In this document: in pieces, positions 8,733 to 16,652 of the stretch | How positions within the stretch are numbered: position 1 is the stretch's first letter | Layout: each line of letters opens with the position of its first letter | Source: Chloroflexota bacterium | GTDB lineage: Bacteria; Chloroflexota; Chloroflexia; Chloroheliales; Chloroheliaceae | DNA: 40,334 nt | Assembly (NCBI GenBank): GCA_902812345.1 | Contig: CADDZM010000006.1 | Coordinates: 1-40,334 of the forward strand | Reading direction: 5' to 3' | Program-made: the position numbers and the translations under genes | Notes under the pieces: model-generated | Seen by the model: only the letters and a program-made list of their open reading frames with translations | The model's database searches: none | What the model was told of the DNA's origin: nothing

Positions 8733-9857
8733 CTACTTGGCTCCCGGGACCAGATCCAGCTTCAAGACCTGTTCCTTCTTGTAGGTTTTGTCCACGTAAT
8801 TATTCTTGACTAATGCGTCAAGGGCGAAATTAAACGCGTCTACGTCCAGGGCGCCGGTGTCGGGGAACATCGGCAGCAGGAAGTCGTAGGACTTGGCGGC
8901 CTCGTCCTGGGTAGCTTTAGTCCATTTCATCCCGATTTTAATAGCTTCGTCCCGGTTGGCCTTGTCTTTAAGCCAGAGAATCGCTTCGGACTGGGCTTTC
9001 AGGAAGCTCTTGACCAGGTTCGGGTTGTCGCGGACCAGTTTGCCCTGGGTCGCCACCACTTCGTGGTTGTACTTCTTAATAATGTCCTTCATATAAGCCA
9101 ACCGGTTAAGACCCTGCGCTTCAGCTTTAAGGTCGGTCGGCGGGCTAAGCAAGGTTGCTACGGTCTGCTTGCTCACAACCGAGGCCAGGCGTTCGGCGTT
9201 ACCGCCGGTCGGTAAAATAATAGTGTCGGTCATGGGTTTGAGGCCATTTTGTTCCAACGCGTAACGCATCTGGATTTCGGCGCTGGAAGCGTTGGCATAA
9301 ATACCCACTTTCTTGCCGCCGCCCAGGTCCTTAATAGTCTTAATTTCCGGCAGGGACCACAGGGTATAAGGAGTCTGGTCGTTAATGGCCGAAACCAGCA
9401 CCACATCCGCGCCCTGGGAGTTAGCGATTACCACTTCTTCCATGGCGGTAGCGATAAACATAGAGTCGCCGCTGGCGAGGGAGCGTACGATGGTCGAACC
9501 GGCCGCGACGAACTGGGTCGAAACGTCCATACCGTTCTTTTTGAAAATGTCTTTGTCAATCGCCACGAACCAGGGCAGGAAGTTCATGGTCGTGGAAGCA
9601 AAGGCGGTTTTGACCGGGATGAGGGCGCCGGTTGACGCCACCGTCGTAGCAGATGCGGCGGCAGTAGTTGCCCCGGCAGCGGCGGCAGCGGTAGTCGCAC
9701 TGGCAGCGGCGGTGGTTGCACTGGCGGCGGCAGTGGTGGCGGCGGGCGCAGGGGTTGGGTTATCACCACAGGCAGCCAGTAGCGCTGCGCCACCCACGAC
9801 TACTGCCGCGGTGCCGCCCACTTTAATAAAGCGGCGGCGTGAAAGATCTTTGCTCAT
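8733..9857 (-). CDS. ABC transporter substrate-binding lipoprotein, SsuA/TauA type, Tat-exported
   Basis: Ligand receptor for the adjacent SsuB/SsuC-type transporter. The N-terminus has a twin-arginine motif SRRRFIK (residues 6-12) and a lipobox ending at C30, so it appears to be a Tat-dependent lipoprotein, unlike the Sec-type receptor downstream. A low-complexity Ala/Thr linker of about 45 residues follows the cysteine and probably tethers the domain away from the membrane. The mature part has the NitT/TauT pattern (NFLPWFVAIDKDIFKKNGMDV; later LGGGKKVGIYANASSAEIQM). The gene is the third of the operon ssuB-like, ssuC-like, this gene, oxidoreductase. Fusion of transport and F420 enzyme in one operon suggests that the imported ligand is the enzyme's substrate or its precursor. 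Confidence 0.9.
   Translation of the reverse strand: MSKDLSRRRFIKVGGTAAVVVGGAALLAACGDNPTPAPAATTAAASATTAAASATTAAAAAGATTAAASATTVASTGALIPVKTAFASTTMNFLPWFVAIDKDIFKKNGMDVSTQFVAAGSTIVRSLASGDSMFIATAMEEVVIANSQGADVVLVSAINDQTPYTLWSLPEIKTIKDLGGGKKVGIYANASSAEIQMRYALEQNGLKPMTDTIILPTGGNAERLASVVSKQTVATLLSPPTDLKAEAQGLNRLAYMKDIIKKYNHEVVATQGKLVRDNPNLVKSFLKAQSEAILWLKDKANRDEAIKIGMKWTKATQDEAAKSYDFLLPMFPDTGALDVDAFNFALDALVKNNYVDKTYKKEQVLKLDLVPGAK
9636..9757 (-). repeat. Low-complexity GCN/ACN codon repeat (lipoprotein linker)
   Basis: A run of alanine and threonine codons (repeating units like ATTAAAS on the - strand) encodes the linker after the lipobox of the Tat-exported binding protein. A similar tract lies at about 38640-38765 in another binding protein. 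Such repeats expand and contract easily. Confidence 0.7.
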
Positions 9858-9967
9858 TTATCTCCTCCAAATTATGGTTTGAAAAGCAGGTTGTGAATGT
9901 GTTCATAAATTATTAGTTCTCATAGCACAGATCAAAGGGGTCGTCCCTTCTCTAGCTGGCCTGAAAC

Positions 9968-10831
9968 CTAATCTTTCCAGGGAGCCAGGCGTTTTTCAAG
10001 GACGGTCAAAACCCAGTTAAAAAATACCGCGAAGATGGCCAGCACCAGCAAGTTGGCAAAGAAGTTGGCCGTCCGGAACAGTTCGGCAGCCGAACGTAAC
10101 GAGTAGCCAATCCCCTGGGTTGAGGCCAACAACTCCCCGATTACCACACCAATCAGGGCTTTACCGACAGCCAGGCGCAACCCGGCGATAATAAAAGGCA
10201 CCGACGAAGGTATAATTACTTTCTGGAAAATCTGGAACTCGGACCCGCCAAAGGAACGAGCCGCTTTTATAAGGGAAGGGTCGGTCGTCTTAACTCCGGC
10301 GGCGGTGCTGATTACAATCGTGAAGAAAGCGAGCAAGAAAATAATCGCAATCTTGGAAGCGATACCGAGGCCGAACATAACGACCAGCAGCGGCACCAGG
10401 GCTACCAGCGGTAGAGCGTTCATGACCGCGATATAGGGGTCTAAAATCCATTCTAGCACTCGCCATTTACCAATCGCGAGGCCAAGCGGAATACCCAGCA
10501 GCGAGAGGGCAAAGCCCCCCAGGAATTCCAGGCCGCTCACGGCCAGGTCCGTTGCTAGCTGGCCTGACCCGATAATCTTAAATAGTTCCGGGATAAACTT
10601 GGAAGGCCAGCTAAGCACGAAGGAGTCAATCATCTTAAGCTGACCGGCCAGTTCCCACAGGCCGCCCACCACTAATATAGAAGCAATCCCAACAATGGTC
10701 GGCAACCACTCCTGCAGGTTGCGACCCAGGAAAGTCCTGGGCCGGGCCGAGGCCGTTACAACCGGTTTAGTAGTAATGATGGGTGGTGTTGTGCTGGACT
10801 CGGCCAGGGAGTCCGTTTGCTGATTCGCCAA
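9968..10831 (-). CDS. ABC transporter permease, SsuC/TauC type
   Basis: Membrane subunit (287 residues, about six hydrophobic segments) of the sulfonate/nitrate/taurine-class importer. A hydrophilic N-terminal tail of about 45 residues precedes the first membrane segment. The conserved cytoplasmic EAA loop is visible as AARSFGGSEFQIFQKVIIPSSVPFIIAG, the part that contacts the ATPase. It lies 38 bp after the ATPase gene and 110 bp before the binding protein gene on the same strand. The ligand is not identifiable from sequence. The operon context points to a small N-heterocyclic or aromatic acid rather than a sulfonate, because no monooxygenase of the SsuD type with sulfur genes is nearby. Confidence 0.92.
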   Translation of the reverse strand: MANQQTDSLAESSTTPPIITTKPVVTASARPRTFLGRNLQEWLPTIVGIASILVVGGLWELAGQLKMIDSFVLSWPSKFIPELFKIIGSGQLATDLAVSGLEFLGGFALSLLGIPLGLAIGKWRVLEWILDPYIAVMNALPLVALVPLLVVMFGLGIASKIAIIFLLAFFTIVISTAAGVKTTDPSLIKAARSFGGSEFQIFQKVIIPSSVPFIIAGLRLAVGKALIGVVIGELLASTQGIGYSLRSAAELFRTANFFANLLVLAIFAVFFNWVLTVLEKRLAPWKD

Positions 10832-10869
10832 AGAAATCCTCCTGCAATCAAAAGAAAGCTTGCCCTCAA

Positions 10870-11664
10870 TTAACTTGCCTGGGTATCGTAAACTTTGTGC
10901 ACTTCATTTTTAAGATGGTCCCAGACATGGGAGCGGTACTCAAAGTAGCGCGGCGAATTCTTTACTTCAAGTGTGCGTGGGTACGGTAAGTCTATTTTAA
11001 GCTCTTCAATAATCCGGCCGGGCCGGGCGCTCATCAAAAGCACCCTGGTAGACATATAAATCGCTTCATCAATCGAGTGGGTAATAAATAAGACGGTCTT
11101 GCCGGTGGCCTGCCAGATGCGAATAAGTTCTTCCTGCATAATCTCACGCATCTGGGCATCTACGGCCGCGAAAGGCTCGTCCATTAGCAGGATTTCCGGT
11201 TCATTGGTCAGCGCGCGGGCGATGGCGGCGCGCTGCTTCATTCCGCCCGACAACTGGTAGGGGAATTTGCGCTCGAAACCGCGCAGACCAACCATCCGAA
11301 GAGTATCAAGGGCTTTCTGGCGGAATGCGCCGGTCTTGCCGCGCAGTTCGGGGCCGAGCAAGACGTTACGGTTAACATCGCGCCAGGGCATCAGGGCAAA
11401 GTCCTGAAATACGACCGCCCGGTCAGGGGAAGGCCCGGTCACGCGCCGGTTATTAACGGTTACCGTGCCGGTAGTCGGTTTAAGCAGGCCGTCAATAAGC
11501 TGGATAAGAGTTGATTTCCCACAACCGCTCGGACCTACAATAGAAACAAATTCGCCCGGGTAAATATCGGCCGAGAGATTCGTAATGGCGTCCACCCGCT
11601 CTCCGTTGCGGGTCATATAAACCAGGCTGATGTCCTTTAACTGAATGTTTGGTTCCATCCTCAA
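10870..11664 (-). CDS. ABC transporter ATP-binding protein, SsuB/TauB type
   Basis: ATPase subunit of the importer. Walker [11 protein letters not shown] (about residues 43-52), the signature LSGGMKQRAAIARAL, Walker B ILLMDEPFAAVD and the H-loop FITHSIDEA are all intact. Its 264 residues are typical of the family. It is the first gene of the leftward operon and is preceded by a leader of roughly 240 nt from the predicted promoter at 11916-11944. Confidence 0.94.
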   Translation of the reverse strand: MRMEPNIQLKDISLVYMTRNGERVDAITNLSADIYPGEFVSIVGPSGCGKSTLIQLIDGLLKPTTGTVTVNNRRVTGPSPDRAVVFQDFALMPWRDVNRNVLLGPELRGKTGAFRQKALDTLRMVGLRGFERKFPYQLSGGMKQRAAIARALTNEPEILLMDEPFAAVDAQMREIMQEELIRIWQATGKTVLFITHSIDEAIYMSTRVLLMSARPGRIIEELKIDLPYPRTLEVKNSPRYFEYRSHVWDHLKNEVHKVYDTQAS

Positions 11665-11800
11665 TCCTTATGTGTTATAGAAAATAACTCGCCGACCAGG
11701 GTAAATTGTCTCAGTTTTAAGTTTTTTTGTAAGTTTCTTTATTCGCAAGCTTAGCGAAATAATCGCGGTGGTTTTATAAGCCCGATCCGGGAAAGCCGGG

Positions 11801-11835
11801 CCAGGAGTTAAGAGTTATACTCAATTAACTCCTGG
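11801..11835. repeat. Hairpin in the transporter-operon leader
   Basis: CCAGGAGTTAA (11801-11811) and TTAACTCCTGG (11825-11835) form an 11-bp perfect stem with a 13-nt loop inside the predicted 5' leader. A GC-rich element (around 11781-11800, CCCGATCCGGG...CCGGG) follows it in the - strand transcript. They could be an attenuator, an operator or an mRNA-stability element. No known riboswitch consensus was recognised. Confidence 0.5.
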
Positions 11836-11913
11836 TGAGCAGTTGCGGCTATTCCCTTCGGGTTTGAATTATCCGGTTAATAAATCGTCTCCTGTAAAAA
11901 CGTAACTTGCCAG

Positions 11914-11929
11914 TCATTATATATAATCA
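11914..11929. promoter_or_regulatory. Putative GntR operator O1 (transporter side)
   Basis: Contains the perfect 12-bp palindrome ATTATATATAAT (11916-11927), shared with a second copy at 12010-12021. It covers the -10 element of the leftward promoter. Assignment to the adjacent GntR protein is inferred from position and repetition. Confidence 0.7.
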
Positions 11930-11944
11930 CTCATAACCTGTCAA
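11916..11944 (-). promoter_or_regulatory. Consensus sigma-70 promoter of the transporter/F420 operon
   Basis: On the - strand, TTGACA (11944-11939) is followed after exactly 17 bp by TATAAT (11921-11916). Both hexamers are perfect. The predicted start is near 11908, giving a leader of about 245 nt before the ATPase gene. The -10 box lies inside the ATTATATATAAT operator, so a bound repressor would block it. Confidence 0.85.
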
Positions 11945-11965
11945 GAGGTTATATTTACCTGGATA

Positions 11966-11994
11966 TTGACAAGGTTAAATAATGCCTATATAAT
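11966..11994 (+). promoter_or_regulatory. Consensus sigma-70 promoter of the gntR/molybdenum hydroxylase block
   Basis: TTGACA (11966-11971), 17 bp, TATAAT (11989-11994): perfect hexamers and optimal spacing on the + strand. Transcription would start near 12001, just before the second operator copy. The -35 box is only 21 bp from the -35 box of the divergent promoter. Confidence 0.85.
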
Positions 11995-12007
11995 CCGTTT
12001 TAGAGCC

Positions 12008-12023
12008 AGATTATATATAATCT
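12008..12023. promoter_or_regulatory. Putative GntR operator O2 (gntR side)
   Basis: AGATTATATATAATCT is a perfect 16-bp palindrome centred at about +15 of the predicted gntR transcript, a road-block position suited to autorepression. It contains the same 12-bp core as O1. Confidence 0.75.
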
Positions 12024-12030
12024 ACTCGCC

Positions 12031-12046
12031 CGGTATATATAATCTC
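12031..12046. promoter_or_regulatory. Third, degenerate operator-like copy
   Basis: CGGTATATATAATCTC repeats the TATATATAATCT half of O2 24 bp further downstream but lacks the matching left arm. It may be a weak auxiliary site. It lies about 25 bp before the gntR start codon. Confidence 0.45.
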
Positions 12047-12069
12047 CAAAAAGAACAGGTCACACAACA

Positions 12070-12834
12070 ATGAGCAGCGATAACGCCAGTAACCAATCAA
12101 AACAAGAAATAGTCGTTTCCAATCTGCGTCAGGAAATTTTGCAAGGCATTTTAAAACCGGGGCAGCGCCTTACCCAGGACGAGATAGCCAAGCGTTTTGG
12201 CATTAGCTGGACTCCGGTGCGGGAAGCCCTGCGCCAGTTGGAGGCTGAAGGCTGGGTCCAGATAAAAAATAACCAGGGCGCGGTTGTCGCGCCGTTATCC
12301 CTGCAAGACTTTAACGAGATATACCAGTTCCGGCTGCTCATTCAACCGGAAGCGGTTCGCCTGAGCGTTGAACGCATGGAAGAGGCTACCCTGGCCCGGC
12401 TCGAAGCTATCTACCACCGGCAAACCGGCCTGGACCTGAATAACCTGGAAGAGCGCGAGATTTTCTTAAAATTATCCCACGACTTCTACGTGACCTTTTA
12501 CCAGGCTTCGCACAATAAGCGCCTGGCAACCCAGGTCGTCCTTTTGCGGGAAGCGGCAGACCGCTATGTGCGGGCTTCTTTCAAAGTGCCGACCGAAGCC
12601 AAACGGCATCTCGAAGTCCAACGGCAAATCCTGGAATTATGCCTTTTAAAGGATGGCTCGGCGGCGGCGGAAGTTATGCGCGCGGCATTGATTAAGGTGA
12701 GGTCGCTGGTGAATTCGATCCTATCAAGTCAAAAAGAAATGGTAAACGAGCCGGGCAAGCCGGACTTAACGATAAAGAAAAATGGGAAAAATTCTCAAGA
12801 TAATCTGCTCGAACTAACTTTACCGATGATTTGA
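12070..12834 (+). CDS. GntR-family transcriptional regulator, FCD (FadR/VanR) subfamily
   Basis: A 254-residue DNA-binding regulator. The N-terminal winged helix-turn-helix (residues about 15-80) carries the GntR signature LRQEILQGILKPGQRLTQDEIAKRFGISWTPVREALRQLEAEG in its full order. The all-helical FCD effector domain follows (about 90-225), with LSHDFYVTFYQASHNKRL containing an H typical of the metal-binding pocket seen in several FCD members. A polar tail of about 25 residues ends it. Members usually bind an organic acid substrate or intermediate and release DNA. It sits between the two divergent blocks, downstream of a consensus promoter with palindromic operators, so it probably represses both sides until the substrate is present. 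Confidence 0.93.
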   Translation: MSSDNASNQSKQEIVVSNLRQEILQGILKPGQRLTQDEIAKRFGISWTPVREALRQLEAEGWVQIKNNQGAVVAPLSLQDFNEIYQFRLLIQPEAVRLSVERMEEATLARLEAIYHRQTGLDLNNLEEREIFLKLSHDFYVTFYQASHNKRLATQVVLLREAADRYVRASFKVPTEAKRHLEVQRQILELCLLKDGSAAAEVMRAALIKVRSLVNSILSSQKEMVNEPGKPDLTIKKNGKNSQDNLLELTLPMI

Positions 12835-12907
12835 TAATTCATCAATTAACGCTCCTTTTTGTTGCCGTTACCCACCCTTACGGGTGCAGTTATCATACCG
12901 GTTTTAA

Positions 12908-12933
12908 TTTAGCCCGTCAAACCGGGGGCTAAA
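12908..12933 (+). terminator. Hairpin between gntR and the molybdenum hydroxylase gene
   Basis: TTTAGCCC (12908-12915) and GGGCTAAA (12926-12933) form an 8-bp stem, followed by a short T-rich stretch (AGTTTT at 12941-12946). A smaller CACCC/GGGTG hairpin lies just upstream. It may partly terminate gntR transcription and set the ratio of regulator to enzymes. No second promoter is obvious. Confidence 0.4.
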
Positions 12934-12994
12934 GTCTATTAGTTTTCCTGATTTCATTAAATAAAGCCTGATTTCAGGAGCTACGAGGTTTAGA

Positions 12995-15376
12995 ATGCAG
13001 AATGGAAACAGCAATCCCGGGCTGTTAGGGGCCAGGGTTAAACGGGTGGAAGACCCGCGTTACATTAAAGGTCTGGCTCACTACATTGACGATTTAAACT
13101 TCCCCGGCCAGCTTTACGCTTCTTTCGTTCGAAGCATGTATCCGCATGCCACGATTACCGGCGTTTCAACCGAGCAAGCCCGCGAGGCCGAAGGAGTCAA
13201 ACTGGCCTGGACCGGCCAGGATGTCTCCGCCAAAGCTACGCCTATCCAATCCAGCATCAAAGGAGGGTTCAAACCAACCGACTACCCGCTGCTGGCCCAT
13301 GATAAAGTGCGTTTCGTAGGTGAACCGGTGGCGGTGGTTGTAACCGAAACCCGTTATCAGGCCACCGATGCGGCCGGTCTTATCCAAATAGATTACGAAT
13401 CACTTGAGCCGGTCACGGACGCTGTGCAAGCCCTTTCTCCCCGCAATAAACAGGCCATTTTGCACCAGGGTTTAGACAATAATATTTTATTCGAGGCTGC
13501 CATGCAGACTCCTGAAATTGATGAAGCTTTTAATGAAGCTCACTACGTCTTAAAAGACCGCTTCAAGACGGGCCGGGTTACAGGCGCGCCCATCGAAAAC
13601 CGGGGCTGTATAGCCGTCTTCGACCCTGGCACCGAGGATTTAACCCTGTACACTTCGACCCAGATACCCCACCTGGTCCGCACCGGCCTGGCTGATATTC
13701 TGCACTACCCTGAAAATAAAATTCGGGTTATCGCCCCGGACGTGGGCGGCGGCTTTGGCCTTAAAGCCCATCTTTTCCCGGAGGAAGCGGTGGTCTGCCT
13801 GCTTGCCATGCAGCTAAAGCGACCGGTGAAATGGATTGAAACCCGCAGCGAAAATCTATCGGCTTCGACCCACTCGCGCGGGCAAGCCCTCGATATTGAA
13901 ATGGCCTTTAACGCCGACGGAACTATCCGGGGTTTAAAAGCCCAAATCGTGGTGGACGTGGGAGCCTACTCGGTCTACCCCTGGAGCGCGGCCCTCGAAC
14001 CGGCCCAGACCGCCCGCCTTTTGACCGGTCCTTATAAAATCGAGCAGTATGCCTACAAAGCTTACGGGGTTGCCACTAACAAATGCCCGACCGGGCCGTA
14101 CCGGGGAGTTTCTCGCCCGTCCTGTAACCTGGCGATGGAACGCGCCCTGAATATTGCCGCCGCCCACCTGGGTCTCGACCAGGCTGAAATCCGCCGCCGC
14201 AACCTGGTTAAAAATGAGGAGTTTCCTTATAAAAACGTGGTTGGGCTGAAATTTGACCCCGGCAGTTATATCGAATCGCTGGAAAAAGCCCTGGCAATGG
14301 CCGGCTTCGAATGTTTCAAGCAAAAACAGGCCGAGGCTCGCCAGCAGGGCCGCTACATTGGCCTGGGCATCTCCTGCTATAACGAAATGACCGCCCAGGG
14401 TAACGAAAGCTACCGCAGCCGGGGTATGGAAGCCATGAGCGGGTACGAACCGTCCACGGTCCGGGTAGACCCTTCCGGCAAAGTCATCGTCATGGTCGGA
14501 GTATCGCCGCACGGCCAGAGTCACGAAACCACTTTCGCCCAGGTGGTCGCCCACGAACTGAAACTGCCCTTGAGCGATGTAAAAGTGGCCCACAGCGATA
14601 CGAGCATTTCGCCTTACGGCATGGGCACTTTTAGCAGCCGCAGCGCGGTAATCGCGGGCGGCGCCTGTATCGAAGCCGCCACTAAAATCCGCGAGAAGGC
14701 TAAAAAGATTGCCGGGCACCTCCTGGAAGCCACCGCCGAGGACATTATCCTTGACGAAAACAACCACTTTCACGTAAAGGGGGTTTCCGCGCCTTACCTG
14801 ACCTTGCGCGATATTTCTCGCACCGCGCACCTGGCCGCTTACAAACTGCCGCCCGATATGGACCCCGGCCTGGAAGCGACCGGCTATTTCGCCTCTCCCC
14901 CGGCGACCTTCTCAAACGCGACTCATATCGCCAAGGTCGAGGTAGACCCTGCTTCCGGTGACGTCAAAATCCTGGATTATGTGGTGGTCGAGGACTGCGG
15001 CAAGATGATTAACCCGATGGTAGTGGACGGGCAAATTGAGGGCGGGGTGGCCCAGGGCATCGGCGAGGCTTTGACGGAAGCCCTCGAATACGATAAACAC
15101 GGCCAGCTTATAACCGGCACCTTTATGGATTACGGCATTCCGACCTCAAATGATATCCCAAATATCCGCATAGCCCACCTTGAAACGCCTTCACCCTGGA
15201 CCAGGGGCGGCATGAAGGGTATGGGCGAAGGCGGCACCATTTCGCCGGGCGCGGCCATTGCCAACGCTGTTACGGACGCTTTATCACCCTTCGGGCTGGA
15301 CTTCAACGAAATTCCGATAACGCCCCACCTGGTCTTTAACCGGCTTCAAACCAGCCTTAGTACAAAGGAGAAGTAA
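12995..15376 (+). CDS. Molybdenum hydroxylase large subunit (xanthine dehydrogenase / CoxL family)
   Basis: The Mo-cofactor subunit (793 residues) of a hydroxylase that inserts water-derived oxygen into aromatic N-heterocycles or aldehydes. It shows the N-terminal a/b-hammerhead domain (GLLGARVKRVEDPRYIKG; VGEPVAVVVTE), the TSTQIPH segment whose Gln faces the Mo oxo group, VGGGFGLKAHLFPEE, the active-site loop GPYRGVSRP (Y369-R374) and the catalytic glutamate in MGEGGT (E745). The loop is not the CO dehydrogenase form (which has AYxCSFR), so CO is not the substrate. A GAGG site precedes the ATG. Unusually, no [2Fe-2S] or FAD subunit gene is adjacent, so electron transfer partners must lie elsewhere or differ. 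Proposed role: hydroxylation of the imported pyridine carboxylate at C6. Confidence 0.93.
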   Translation: MQNGNSNPGLLGARVKRVEDPRYIKGLAHYIDDLNFPGQLYASFVRSMYPHATITGVSTEQAREAEGVKLAWTGQDVSAKATPIQSSIKGGFKPTDYPLLAHDKVRFVGEPVAVVVTETRYQATDAAGLIQIDYESLEPVTDAVQALSPRNKQAILHQGLDNNILFEAAMQTPEIDEAFNEAHYVLKDRFKTGRVTGAPIENRGCIAVFDPGTEDLTLYTSTQIPHLVRTGLADILHYPENKIRVIAPDVGGGFGLKAHLFPEEAVVCLLAMQLKRPVKWIETRSENLSASTHSRGQALDIEMAFNADGTIRGLKAQIVVDVGAYSVYPWSAALEPAQTARLLTGPYKIEQYAYKAYGVATNKCPTGPYRGVSRPSCNLAMERALNIAAAHLGLDQAEIRRRNLVKNEEFPYKNVVGLKFDPGSYIESLEKALAMAGFECFKQKQAEARQQGRYIGLGISCYNEMTAQGNESYRSRGMEAMSGYEPSTVRVDPSGKVIVMVGVSPHGQSHETTFAQVVAHELKLPLSDVKVAHSDTSISPYGMGTFSSRSAVIAGGACIEAATKIREKAKKIAGHLLEATAEDIILDENNHFHVKGVSAPYLTLRDISRTAHLAAYKLPPDMDPGLEATGYFASPPATFSNATHIAKVEVDPASGDVKILDYVVVEDCGKMINPMVVDGQIEGGVAQGIGEALTEALEYDKHGQLITGTFMDYGIPTSNDIPNIRIAHLETPSPWTRGGMKGMGEGGTISPGAAIANAVTDALSPFGLDFNEIPITPHLVFNRLQTSLSTKEK

Positions 15377-15382
15377 TCAAGT

Positions 15383-16567
15383 ATGCCCTCTCTATTGATT
15401 CATAACATTGGAGCCATCGCTACCGGAGACCTGGCCGAGCCTTTGCGGAACGAAACAACCCTCTACGTTGAAGACGGCCTGATTAAAGAAATCGGCACCT
15501 CGCGAGAAACAGCCGACACCGTTATTGATGCGCAGGGTCTGACCCTGACGCCCGGCCTGATTGACGGTCACGTCCACCCGGTCTTTGGCGAATTTACCCC
15601 GACCCAGAACTCGGTCGGCTGGCAGCGTTTTTACATGCACGGCGGCACTACCAGCATGATTTCAGCCGGGGAACTGCACGTGCCGGGCCTGCCGCTAGAC
15701 CCGCCCGACCCTAAGACCTTTAAGTATTTGGCGGTCCTTTCACTGCGCTGCAATTCAAAAGCGCAGGTCTACGGCCCTAAAATGACTACCGGCACGCTGC
15801 TGCTGGCTCCCGGTTTGAAGGAAGCCGACTTTGCCGAAGTGGCCGCCGAAGGGTCCAGATGTGTCAAATTCATTTTCTATCCCCTGATGGCGCCCTGGGA
15901 TGAAGCCCTCCAGTATGTCGAGTGGGCGCACAAGTACGGCCTGACCGTGAAACTGCACTCCGGCGGGGTTTCGCGCTCCGGTTCCAGCCGCCCGGCCGGT
16001 TCGGAAGTAGTTTTGCGGCTCAAGCCCGACGTGGTAGCGCACATTTCCGGCGGCCCGATTCCCATGCCTAAAGAGGAAATGGAACAAATTGTGGCCAATA
16101 GCAAGTCTTTCATGGAAATCTGTACTTCCGGTAATTACCTGCGGACGGTTGAGTTAATCGAGATGGCGAAGCGTTATAACGCGCTTGACCGGGTGGTGAT
16201 GGGCACCGATACCCCAGGCGGCACCGGGATTCAGCCGCGCGGGATGCTACGGAACATGTGTTTAATATCAGCCCTTGGCAAAATCGCCCCGGAACAGGCT
16301 ATCGCTATCGCAACCGGCAACACCGCCAGGGCGCACAACCTGCCGCAAGGAATTATCGCGGTAGACCGCCCCGCCGACTTAATTCTGATGGGCGCTATTC
16401 GCGGCTCGGTGGCCCGCACCGCTCTCGAATCCATCAGCGTAGGAGACCTGCCCGGTATTTCAACGGTTGTGGTGGATGGACAGGTCGTGATTAAAGACCG
16501 GAGCGAGCAGACGCCGCCGCCAAGCAGCCTGGCTAAAACTACTCACGTTCACTTCTGCGGCGACTAA
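15383..16567 (+). CDS. Enamidase-like amidohydrolase
   Basis: A metal-dependent amidohydrolase that begins 6 bp after the previous stop. From memory of the Eubacterium barkeri enamidase (Ena, nicotinate fermentation), several stretches agree closely: the HGGTTSMISAGE region, VEWAHKYG..VKLHSGG, the block RGMLRNMCLIS and GDLPGISTVVVDG near the end. The binuclear metal ligand set can be read as H63 and H65 (HVH), K162, H192, H220 and D276. Enamidase hydrolyses the ring enamide of 6-oxo-1,4,5,6-tetrahydronicotinate and releases ammonia. Here the likely substrate is the analogous lactam made by the neighbouring hydroxylase and reductase. A general cyclic-amide hydrolase is the alternative. Note K162 in the metal-bridge region, discussed in findings. 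Confidence 0.85.
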   Translation: MPSLLIHNIGAIATGDLAEPLRNETTLYVEDGLIKEIGTSRETADTVIDAQGLTLTPGLIDGHVHPVFGEFTPTQNSVGWQRFYMHGGTTSMISAGELHVPGLPLDPPDPKTFKYLAVLSLRCNSKAQVYGPKMTTGTLLLAPGLKEADFAEVAAEGSRCVKFIFYPLMAPWDEALQYVEWAHKYGLTVKLHSGGVSRSGSSRPAGSEVVLRLKPDVVAHISGGPIPMPKEEMEQIVANSKSFMEICTSGNYLRTVELIEMAKRYNALDRVVMGTDTPGGTGIQPRGMLRNMCLISALGKIAPEQAIAIATGNTARAHNLPQGIIAVDRPADLILMGAIRGSVARTALESISVGDLPGISTVVVDGQVVIKDRSEQTPPPSSLAKTTHVHFCGD

Positions 16568-16652
16568 ACCTGCTGCAATAGAATTTTAGGACAGCCCGGG
16601 ATGCGCTCCCGCTAACAAATAAAATGGCCTGAAAGGACGGCTATAGACCAAC

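Noticed and set aside
11665..11720. Possible TPP riboswitch before the SsuB-type gene (CTGAGA and ACCC on the - strand)
   Set aside because: The second conserved half (the ACCTGAT...AATGCCAGCG-like segment) and the paired stems are missing, so two short matches are not enough.
13934..14830. 298-codon - strand frame inside the Mo hydroxylase gene
   Set aside because: Opposite strand of a strongly conserved enzyme; no ribosome binding site or family motifs.
12995..15376. Aerobic CO dehydrogenase (CoxL)
   Set aside because: The form I active-site loop with the Cys-Ser-Phe-Arg motif is absent, and no coxS or coxM is nearby.
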